DNA of 64,000 nt, from assembly GCF_963678635.1 (NCBI RefSeq), contig NC_087069.1, positions 39,267,076-39,331,075 on the forward strand. The letters run 5' to 3'. This DNA comes from Symsagittifera roscoffensis (taxonomy: Eukaryota; Xenacoelomorpha; Acoela; Convolutidae). Position 1 is the stretch's first letter, and every line of letters starts with the position of its first letter. Below, in pieces: positions 37,401 to 49,400 of this stretch. The position numbers and the translations under genes are program-made. The notes under the pieces were generated by a model, which was given only the letters and a program-made list of their open reading frames with translations, did not search any database and was not told where the DNA came from.

Positions 37401-40400
37401 GCACCAGCAAGAAAAGCCTAAAAACAACAAAAAGGGTGTTTTGGAGTTGATTTCTTTATGAAATTATTTTTTTACCATGAGACTCGGTTTAACCGGCATT
37501 CTTTAATGCATTTATTTTTCTTTCATTTATTATATAAGAAGACTACATGTTAATTATTATAGTACAATAGGTCTTTGATACCTTTTGACTGATTTTCTTG
37601 CATGCGAACTTCCAATGAACAGTTCTTTATGATATTTGTTTTTCTCTTTTTGTAAGCCATAGGCCTAACCCGAAGGTTTTATTATTTATGCTTTTGTTCC
37701 CTGGCTTGCAAAAGTCATCTTTCAAATTACATGTACATGTGCGAGTTTTGAATCTATAACCATATTAATGCTAACAGACTTCACTAACTTTTCGACGACA
37801 ATGCCGTCACTTGAGGAGAAGTTGAAAAAAAAAACAATATTTTAGGAAGTTAATGTTAGGTTTTTTAAACAACATGTCGGCCCGTTTGACTTTCTTCAAG
37901 ATGAACGAAAGTATTTGGAAGTTCAATTGAATTTTTTAACCAAATAGTCGGCTAGTTTGACTGTCTCTAAGCTGAACACTTGCTGCTCTTACCTGTATTC
38001 CACTGTCGGTCCACAGTCTGACCAGGGCGTCCTTGACCTCCTGGGTGAATGCCTCGGTGTCCTCCATCCTGCTCACTATGTCGAACACCATCTTAGCATC
38101 ATCCTCCCGCTTCGGGTCCCCGTAGTCTATCCCCAGTGTCTCCATCGCTCGCAACATCGCCACCTGACAGAAAATAATATAATCACTTATTTTTAAGTAC
38201 TTCTTTCAAATAATGAGTTATTTAAATTTATCTTCACTGGACAAAAATTAAAAGAACACACTGATTTTTAAGTATTTTTTTTATTTTTTATGAGTTATTT
38301 ATAGTCTGAACGTTTTTTTCAAGTAACTGTCGACAATTAATTTTCAAAATGTTTAGAAAGTGTAACATCGCCACTTGACAAAAAAACGCTTCATTTTAAA
38401 TAATTTTATCAAATCTAAATAAGGAAAGTTATTTGAATTGAAGTCACTGCCTACAAAAGGGATGTGCAGCTTGGGGAATTTCAAAATCACTTCAAATCCA
38501 ATTCAATGCGGGCTTTTGCCGATTCAATTTAACACAATTATTTTTCAAAAACTTTGAAAAGTGCAACATCGTCGCCTGAAAAAACAACATATAATGCTTC
38601 CTTTATAGTGCTTTGCACAAATAATGGGATATTTTAGTATAAAAACGATAAAGGCTGTAAATTTTACGGCTGATTTAGAAATTTTTTTTCTTCTGTGAAC
38701 TATGATTTCATTAGTATGTTTTCATTCTTCATTTGAATCGTTTTTTTTTAAATTTTTAAAATCATTTTACCACTTATGAATTTTTTATTGACGGCACTTC
38801 ACTAACATTTAAAACGGCTTTTCAGTAACATTAAAAAACAGAAAAATTAAGCGTGTCAGTTGTGTAAATCAGTGAACTTTATCAGTTAATTTGCCCTTTA
38901 GATTTTTCACGCTGCTTCCGCAAAAATAATGGACTTGCAACAAAAACTTCTATCTAAGTGACAAAAGAAGTGCCTAACCGCATTGGTATTAGGAAAATCA
39001 CTGTTAAATGAAGTTACCGCCGTTTTCTACTTCAATATAAGAAAAAAATTAACTGATACAAAGGTTAATTTGCATAAAAGGTCATTGATTTTTACGATAT
39101 TATGATTCTTTTTTTTGTTTTCTACTGACAGAACGTACTCACTGTTTTGAGTGAACTAATTTAACTCATCTTTACTAATTGACATTTGTTTTGAGGGTAT
39201 TAATATTCATGTTTTCATGTCAATCACTGAACAGTGAACTAGAAATGGTAATTTATGGAGAAATTTTGTTTCCTAAAAATTTGACGGTTAGATAGATCTG
39301 CTCCAGCTTAAAGACAGAAAAACCCATTAAAACGTGAAATTGAACTTAATTAATTGGAACTAAATAATTTTTCTGAAATTTTGGCTCAATTATTTGAGCA
39401 TGCAATCTTGTTTATCAGTTTTTTATAAAAAGAAACGAAAAAGCCCTTCAGTGGGTTATTGAAAAGTTCATAGGTTGTAAATTGATCATTGTGTGAAGAT
39501 TGAACTGCTAGGGTGGCGGGTTGAAGGAGAATGATGTCATCCATTTTGCCGTAACCGTTCCCACCTTGAAGAGGCGGGATGGTCTGGCATGAACTACATG
39601 GTTCTATGATCTACTATGGACAGTATGGTTCTATCACTTACCATGGACTGCATGGTTTTATGGCCTACTATGGACAGTATGTTTCTATCACTTACCATGG
39701 ACTGTATGGTGTTTGAGTAAACGACTGCCCTGTACTGCCTGGACTCCTCCTCACTATACCCGTCCATGTGGATAATCTTCAGCTGCTTCACTATAGTACT
39801 TTTCCCACTCTCTCCTGAAACAAACAAACAAAAATAACAACAGCTGATATTATCCATACACCAAATCGACTTTCGATTTTTTGAAGGTGCTTATTGTTCT
39901 GACCCTTGAAAATGGGAAGAAACTTAATCTATGGATGTTTTTTGTTGTTCAAGTTTTTTCCCACGCAAAATCAGGTACCACAAATAACCATCGGGTTTTA
40001 TATCATATTCAAGCGCTTTCCAATTTTTTTCCAAAGTCGAGAAAAATAGGTTTCTAATTTTTGAGTTTGTCTAATTTCGAGCGAGCATAAAATCTTATAA
40101 ACGAAAACTTTTCATTTCAATTAAATGGTGAAAACCTTAAATTTTTTCCAAGAAAACTAGATTTGGAAGATTAATTTAGCGCTCCAGCTGGCAATAAAAA
40201 TAAGAAAAAAAAACGTTTCTGCAAAAAAAATCGGAAAGTTTTCTAATTTTTTAAAATTTTTGTCACCGTCGTGTTTGCTTTTCATACTTTGGAGATTGCA
40301 GTTGTCGATTATGCCTAATTACAGTTCTACGCGTTCGTATGTTTTTATCATCTTATTATGCACTAAAAACGACACTATTTTGAACAAAAAACCTAAGATG

Positions 40401-43400
40401 TTCTGTTTGTTCTTTTTAGTGAAGGTCTGAAAAGATCTTTTAGTTAAGATCTTTGTTCTGTTTATTTGAGGTCTGAAAAAAGTTTGTTATGAGTTATATT
40501 TATTTTTTGTGAAGTATGAGTCATAACTGACCGAAACAATTATTAAACTTGAGAAGCAATGTGTAGTAGTACGAACTTTCTTTTTTTTCCAACTCAATTT
40601 ATCTCCCAATTTTTTTTTGAAGTGCATCATTTATACATAACGTGGGTTTATGCTTTGCAATATGTTGAATTCAAACTTAGTGTAGATGCCTTCAATTAAT
40701 TATATTCCAAAATATTACTTGCAAAATTGAGTTTATTCGTATTTTGTGCCTTTTTTGCTGAATCGTATTCTAATAGCATATGTAGCTGCTTTATTTGTGA
40801 CTAGTCTTTGTTGGTTGTTAAGCTTGTGTGGCTGAGTGGATAGTGCGTGAGACTAAAAATCTCCCGAATGCAGTAGGTCGCACATTCGAATCCTACACGT
40901 ACCCGAGTTTTTGCTTCTTCTAGACTTATTATGCTTAGAGCTGCTTTTTGGTCCTGTTCTCGGAAGTGTTTGCGAAGCGCAGGTTCGCCTCTGTGTAATT
41001 CATAACAAAGATAGCCGGTTGCTTTGCAAGTAGCACAGAATATTCCGACCATTTTCATTAGAACAAAGTTTTTAAATTACTCAAATTAGTGTCGTTTTTA
41101 GTGAGTGCTGTGATTTTCATAACTATACGATCGCGTAGAGAATTAGTGAATTCAGCATGATTGACAAAATTTGTTTTTAAAAAGTTTATACCAAACAAAA
41201 AATGAAAAAACAAATTTTAAAAATTAAAAAAAAATTCTTGTTATTTGTAGTGCTTTATTTTGGAAACCTTTCCTTGTCAGATAAGCGCTGTAAGAAACAT
41301 CCAAAAAAATTTTATTATTAGTAAAATCAAGTTTTGTGAGCTTAAAATATATTTAAAATCTAATTTCCATATAACGAGCGTTACTCGATCGCTCGAAATT
41401 GAAAAAAAAAATCAAAAAATTTAGACCAGTTTTTCTCGACAGTGGGAGATTTTTTTGGAAATCACGACTGAAAGAAAGAAAAAAACTGAAACACCCGAAT
41501 ACAAATTTCCTCCCCGTTTAAAATGGTCGGGGCACATTAAATTGATGTCAGACCTAAGACTTAAATAAAATGATAAAGCATACCGAATCACCTTACCATT
41601 TACGCGTGACTTTGAACCTAGCGGAAAATAATATGATAAATAATGAAGACATCCTTCGCTGTGCAAGTTGCACAATGTTCCGAGTTGCTGATTTTGCAAA
41701 AAATAATGACTTTAATCAACACACCGCATCTGACATGACTTTGAGTTGAAGTTTTTGACTGTTTAAGTTTTCCAAAAGCTTTCCAAAATTTCTCACTTAA
41801 TCTTGGGAATGAAATTTTTTCAGGCTGATGAGCTTTTTTCTCGTCTCGAAGAGTATGTTTATTTGAATGTTAAGTAAGTAACATAATGAAATCCATAGCA
41901 TTTGCGAAGCTTTTTTGGTTCATGTGTCAAAATCACAAAGTGATTCATCAATATCGTAACTGAAAAAAGAGGCCGAGGTGAACGAAGTTTGTTATAATTA
42001 TATCCAGCTCGTCATTTTTTAATTTTTTTATGAAAAAAAATATATGTTTACGTCTTTTTTCTCGTCTTGTTACGTCATAGTTCTTTGTGTCATTGAAAGT
42101 AGGTCACGCTCAAAATACAAGAGATAGACATAATAATTGATGGCTTTATTTTCACTTAACTAGAAAGGGACGCAGTTTTATCAAGTTACTTCCCGAAAAT
42201 TAAAGAAAGCTCAGATTTATTTATGAACAAGAGAGGTGATTTAAAGATAATTCATGCGAAATTAAGTAACTAAAAATAGAATTTGTTCATGTTCACTGTC
42301 TTATCTAGTTGAGTAATTTGCCCTCAATTTACAGGACTATTGTTTTAGAAACTAGAACTGTTGGATGCATCCGTTTTCAAATCAAAGATCAAATCAGCTT
42401 TCGAAAAGATTTGATTTTCTGTGTGATCAGTTTTAGTTTTCAGGCCCTTCAAGTTTACCACATCCTCGTAAAATTGCTGCATAATTCGTTGAAAAATTGT
42501 TCATACTGCAATTTACATAATGGAAAAAATGAAAAAAAAAAATTGTTCACGCTGGCACTTTTTATCGCAGCTTAGAACATCGAAAGTCATTTTGACTTGA
42601 CTTTTGTTAATTGAGTTGCAAATAAAATCGAAGAAGGGAACTGGAAAAGAGCCGTTTTTCCTCATATCTAAGCGCCCTTCCATTTAGGTTGAGCACATCT
42701 GCATCTAAGATTCCCTAGAGATACAATTGGCTCAAAAGTGAACTTAATCTTGGCCCATTTCTTTTTCTTAACCTCTTAACTTGACAACAGGAGTGAAATA
42801 ATTAAAATAAGTTCTACTGAGTACAGCGAACACTTTTTGATTTCCTGAACTGAATTTTCAATTTTTTCCGAATACTTGAGAAACAAAAATAGGTCGAAAT
42901 TAAGTTTCCTATTAGCACATTTCGAGCCAAACAATCGGCTCTTCAATGTTTTCTATTCTTTCTTTGAAGATATCAGTTGTCAATTATGCCTAAATCCTTA
43001 CAGTTCTTCGCATTCGTATGTTTTTCTCATCTCATTACGCGCTAAAAACGAGTATTTTGAGGAAAAAAACGGAGATCGTTGTTCTGTTTAGTAAAGTTCT
43101 GAAAACAGTTTCTTCTGAGTTATGATTATTTTTCGTGAATTATGAGTCATAACTGACCAAAACAATTATTATTCATAACAAGGATAGCGTATGTTTAGTT
43201 GCGTAGACTTCGTATATGTTTTGCTGCCAAACAAGTCTCAGGAGCCCCTTCTAAAATTTTTCGGTCATTTCAAGGACTTGGGTGGAAAATTTGTCATCCA
43301 TTTTGGAGCCAAATGACATTAGAAAAACGCAGCCTAATTTAGAAGTGCAATAATTTGTTTTCATTTTACCGGGGCTTTTTATTTCTGCTACTCCCAAGTG

Positions 43401-46400
43401 AAACTTGAATCTCTAAAAAAGAAGGACAAAATCAAGCCTCGATTATTTCATATTCCAATCATCAAATCTTATTTGTTATTTAAAAAATGTAACTCAAAGC
43501 ATCTGAGTATACTCAAATTATGCAAAAAAGCTCATTTGCTGTATTTAAACTTTATTGCGAGGCCAAATTGTGCTTTTTGTGAATTGTAAGCGGATTCCGC
43601 AACAGGCCAAAATCAGATTTGTCGCAGAATACGAAATATTGCTACTTTTCTTTGATCTTCTTTGTTATTTTGGATTCCACGGATAAATAGATAAATTAAT
43701 GTAAGGCTGAAAATTGCTTCAAAAGCAGGCAAATTTGCGGAATTCACAACAAATTTTGCCGAATCCGGTACAGTTTGTAGAATCCATAAACAAAGAATTT
43801 TTTAATTGTTTAGTAATCCTAAGTTGTCGTGGAATCCGCGACTGTAAGTGGAATCCGCAAAGTGTAAGCTGAATCCGCGAATTTTTGGCGCAATCTACAT
43901 AAGTTTTCGTAATCCACTTAAAATTTTGGAATCCGCATACATTTGCGGAACCCGGAACAACTATCTATATTCGCTCGTTGCAGAATCCTCAACAAAACTA
44001 ATGTGCGATAAATTTTACGCGACAGGTATTTGTACGCGGAATCCACAAACATTTTGAAATGTTCTCAAGGACTTGTCTCTGGAATCCAGAAAGATAAAGA
44101 CACAAAATAGTGCGCCTGATCCAGTGCACTGTTTGGCCTCGTAATGATACTGTTTTCAATTGATTGCAGTTTTCATTCTCAAATTTTATGCAACTAGTGA
44201 ACATCTTTGATAGCAAACAACTAAGTAATTTCAACCATGGATTACCAGATAGCTGGGTTCAGGCGAAATATGACTTGATACAAGGGGCGGATCTAGGATT
44301 TTCTTGACGGGGGGCGAATTTTCAAAAATTTTGTCGACATTTTTTTAGGCCGAACAAATTGATTTTCCCAGCTTTGCCAAAGCACTAGAGAGTGCCTGTT
44401 TCGGCCAAAAGTTCTGCGCCGCAAGCAAAACTTTGAAAAAACTGGCCAAAAAGGCTATATGTTTTTTTAGGAAGAATTTTACCATAAAATTGCGCTTTTT
44501 TGGCGCGCTACTTTAAAATTAGTTTATATTGGCGCCAAAGGCGCCTTTAGAAAATTTGTATGGTCCGTCAGACAAAAATGGATACCTCAAAATAGTTGAA
44601 AGGGGGTATAAGTACAAAATTGTTCCGGCAGGGGTCGAATCCTTGAGGGGGAGGCGTCAGCCCCCCTTTAATTTCGCCCCTGCTTGATATATAAAGTGTT
44701 TAGTAGTTGAGTCGAAATAAATCCTGATGCTTTTCGTAAATATTTCTTCTAACTGCCTTTTTTTCAAAATTTAATTGTTCTGTCTAACAATAATTGTAAT
44801 TTTTTGTCTTAACTTTTAGATAATAGATGGAGCTTTCCCATCATGATCGTTTACCAAAACAATTAGTATACATTTTTGCATTACAACATGTCTACTCATT
44901 ACATCATTTTGTTCAATATTCTCTTGAACGCTTTTTTTTATTAATATTAAACCTGGTTTCCATTTTTGGCCCCAGTAGCTGGGTAAACGACAAAAAATTT
45001 ATATATATAAAAAAAATTTCTTTGATCAAGCGAGGCAAATTATTGGAAAAAACGTCTCCCCAGCAGACTCTAATTTCCCCAGGTCAAAGAAGCAATCAGT
45101 TGACCACAAAGTGAACATCAATGGACTAAGTTTGCTGCATCGCTGCCCAAAATGACTTCATCTACTAAAGACAAATCAATGAAGTAGACTCAAGGAAAGA
45201 AATCAAGGAAAATCTGGAAAAGTCATTGAAGCCTAAAAAATGCCTTGACCCAATTTAAATAGATTGTTTGTTCAACTAGTGAACTGAAAAATTGTTGCAA
45301 ACGTGGAGATCACAGCGTGAAGGTGATTCAATTGACCCCAAGATTTTAAAAATGAGACAAATTATTTTTCCAGTTTCGCTGCGGGTTGTTTTCTGATCCG
45401 TGAGTAAACTGGATTTAAACAAAAAATTTTGTTCATGAACACTTTTTTATATGGTAAAAAATGAAGATTTTATTATTTACTTTGATGACACTTTAGCTTT
45501 AGGGACAAAAAACAATGAAATATTCCCTATTTTTGATGTTGACGAAATCCGAATTTCTCCGTTAAGTGTTTTTTTAATGATTTCATATATATTTGGGATC
45601 TCAACCACTTAGCTATATCCCATCCCTCTTTGGTATCTACAGTAGCATGCCGAGGGTGGGGGGACCACTTCTCTTTTCAATTCTGGTTGCCACATTTTTC
45701 AAAGGGACATCCATTTTTTGCTAACCAACCTCAAAACTTCTCTAAAGGCGCCATTGGCGCCAATATGAATAACTTTGAGCTTTGAGGTGGGAGCGTGCCT
45801 ATGAACGCCTCTTTTGCATTTTCTTAAAAAAATTTGCCTGCGGCGCAGAAAATTTTTGACAAAATATGGTATTATAGTATTTTCGAATAACATGGAAAAT
45901 CACATTGGTCGACCTAAAAAAAAGGTCCCCTCAAAACTTCAAAATTGCCCCCCTAGAAAAAATTTGTGCGCAGGCCACTGGGTATCTAGTAACGGAAAAC
46001 CACAATAAAGAACTAATTCAACGGTTAAGCATATGCGAATTTTCAAACTAGTTTTGAATGCCCCCCTTTAGCAAAGGTGGGGGAGTAGTTAAAGATATCC
46101 TTATTTGTAAACCTATTTTCCTGCGATTGTTTCCTTGTTGATTTGTGAATAAATAAGAGTGATATTTTTAATCTCCATGTCATCAGAAACTTTACGGCTT
46201 TCTTTTTGTAAAACTGATTGGACGCATCTTTTAGCTTTAGTTGTTCCATTTTCATTTATTCATTCTAACTTTTGTGATGCCAGGGTGGGGGCTTGGGGCT
46301 GAATTGAATTTTGGGAGATGAAAGTTTTTTATGAAAATGCAATGGTTTTGTTGAAATAAAAGTCCAAATTTGGCTTCGGGTTGAAATGTTAATTCTTTTT

Positions 46401-49400
46401 GATCATTCAGTTTGTTTAGACTAAGAAGCTTAAGATGACAGACAAAAAGAAGAAAAAAAGGGCATAAATAAGTCACAATAACTTTTTATCATAAATTAAC
46501 AGTCTATTGTGGCGTCTTCACAGATAATTTAATTTGGTAAGTATCTTTTTTCATTTTATATTTTTGCGGCCTTGACTTTTTAGATTAATATTTGATGTAT
46601 TTTGGGTGTATTTTAACCAACTTATGTTTTGGCTCAATTCCATTTGGTGGTTACTTGCCTATTGAATGCAATGAGTTAATTCACCATGATTTAAATTGAA
46701 TTTTATTTTAAAAGCGTGCCCCGTTCCAAATGATAGAGCATTGCACGCCAATTTTGCAAACTACAAACTCTTCCCTCGGGATTGGAAAATTGATCAGTCA
46801 TCAATGAATTCTGTTTCTCTAATCTTGAGCTGAATTTATGACTTCCCGTTAAGAAAAATCAATTGAATTAGATCACTTCTTCGGGAACCCAATTCAAGTC
46901 ACGCAAATGTCATTTGATTTATTTAGTGCGTAAACCAAAAAAAATTCAAATGAAAAATCAGCGAACATTTTTTCAGCCTTTTGTTTTTCACAAAAAACTA
47001 AAACCGATTAATCAATTCCCAATTGTGACTTAATTCAATTGTTAAGTCCGAGCTATTTTTAGGCTTTTTTCAATAAAAAATGAACAGATTTTTTATATAT
47101 ATATAGTTGAACTGGTCACTACATGAGATGAATGACGCAAAAGAGGAAATTCTTGTTTTTGTACCAAATAAGTAGAGCTATACAAAAACGCTGAAAATAT
47201 TTTTCCACTATCAAGTTTTTCAATGGTTGTAAGTTTACGCTATTTTCCGTGTGTGAAGCGATACAAAAATTACAAATAACTAAAAATCAAATGCTTTTTC
47301 CAAGTAGAAAACCCTTTCAAGCAAAGTATAGGGTCAAAATAATCAAAAAAACCTGAGTTTTTAATATGTGGTTTTTATTAGACGTGATCCTCAATAGCGT
47401 CCATTTATTATCAGCGAGATTCATACAAAAATCCTGGAAAAAAATCAGTTTATTACGAAATGTCAAAACTTGGGTTATTCGTTTTTTTTTCTCCACTGAA
47501 ATGGAGTTAGAGTAGACAGTAGATTCGGCTCCAGAAAGATCAAACTTTATCAAGTAAAATGGCTAATTAAAGCTACTTTTGGCAATTTAAGAAAAAACGT
47601 TTGCCGATGGTAATGCAAAAAATATGAAGCGATACAAAAATATGTGTTGAAAACCTGAATTACAGCGCAAAAAGTTTACGACAAGAACTGTTTACAAAAT
47701 GAGTACAATCTAGCCATTCTGTAAACCTTATGATTTTTAAAAGCTCACTTGACAGGCTCAAACCAGTCAAATGAAAAATTTTTGAAAAGAAAATTGGGCG
47801 TAGGACTGGCATTTATATACTTTGTTCAAATTTTTGCAACACAAAAATCAAAATTTCAGAATTTTCGCAACAAAAGAAAATCCAAGGACAAAACAAGGAT
47901 AGCCGGTTGAAGTGCAATTAGCACAGAATGTTCCGATCACATTAAAAGATTCACAAAAAAAAATTCTTTTTTGTTTCAATATCTTGAGCCTGGTGTGATG
48001 AGGGAAATTTTTTTCAAAAAATTTCTAAAAGTGTCACCAATGTTTTTGCCTAAAATTTTGATTAATTTTTCGAAAAGATCTTATTGCCAAGGAAGCGCTA
48101 AATGAAGCTTACAAAAAAGGTTTTTTTTTAAATATAAGAACATGTTTTCCGAACCTAGATGAACAATGTTTATATATAATGAACGATACTCGATTGCTTC
48201 ACTAGCTCGAAATTAGACCAAAACTCAGTATTGCCAAACCAGTTTTTCTCAACGCAAACGTGTTTTTTTAAAATATTTTTTTGCTGTTCACATCACGACT
48301 GAAAAGGCTTCAATATGATATACCGCTCAACCCACACGCCCGGATGCAAAGTTTCTCCTCATTTTCAATAGTCGGACAACAAAAAGCTTCCAAAAACACT
48401 AAATGAACAGTTATGAAAATAAACTGTTTATGTAAATAACATAATAAATAAATAAGTAAATAACTAAATTTATCAAAAAGAATCCATTGAAAGGATTTTC
48501 AATTATATTATAATTGATGTTTAATTTAATCACTGTCATCAGAGTTTAATTTACGAAAAACGACAAATGCTTATAAAGATGTGTCTGACTTATTATCAAA
48601 CTTGATGTTTTTTATGCCCAATTAGTATACTAAACTGAATCTTTTTGTTTTGACATCTTTAAAACTTTTTTTCTGATTAATCAGGTTATTCCATTTGGAT
48701 GTGGCAAAAATCAGATTTTTTTGAGTTCATCAAATTTTCATTATTAATTGCTTTTTTGACAAAACATTGCTTCTCAGGCTTTTGTCTAAGATTATTTTTA
48801 GACGACATCTTGAATTGGGCTATGTTTCGAGACTGTGTTCGATCATGTTTCGACCACACTTTGTGTTCGCCCTTGTTTTTCCCACGCATTGTATTCGAGT
48901 TTTGTTCGACTTTGTTCTGACCACTATTTGTGTTCTACTTTGTGCTCGACATTGTTTTGAATATATTTTGTTTTCGAATCTGTTTCGACCATGCTTTAAT
49001 TTCTACTTTGTGTTCGATCAGGAATCGAGTTATTCTGTGGGTTCGACATCCATGTATTCCACCGAATTTGGTCGTAACATAATTCGAGCACATCAACCCG
49101 GGTTATATATGCTTATGACTAATAGCTACATAACTATATAATTAAAACAAACAAAAGTCGAATCAGGGGCGGATCTAAGATTTTCTCGGGGGGGGGGCGG
49201 TTTTTCAAAAAAATTTCGAAAATTTTTGAACCTTTTTTTAGATTGACCAATTTGATTTTTCGAGCTTTCCCAAAGCGCTTAAAAGATCCTGTTTTGGATA
49301 AAAATTCTGCGCCGCAAGCAAAATTTTTTAAAAAAGGCCAAAAACGCGCTCCCCCTTCAAAATTACTATATATTGGCGCCGAAGGCGCCTTTAGATGATT

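Larger units (their letters stand above)
24474..37992 (-). other. G alpha o intron 3, 13.5 kb
   Basis: The largest intron. It holds a short membrane-segment ORF (27554-27745), a 226-bp-spaced duplication (28026-28345), a 20-bp tandem repeat (32098-32160), a GA run (32620-32650), R1 copy 2 (33118-33605), a MITE with target-site duplication (34299-34774), an R2 copy (34960-35130) and a perfect hairpin (36464-36505). The stretches 24500-27500, 28800-32000 and 36600-37900 are AT-rich, and nothing is recognised in them. Confidence 0.8.
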
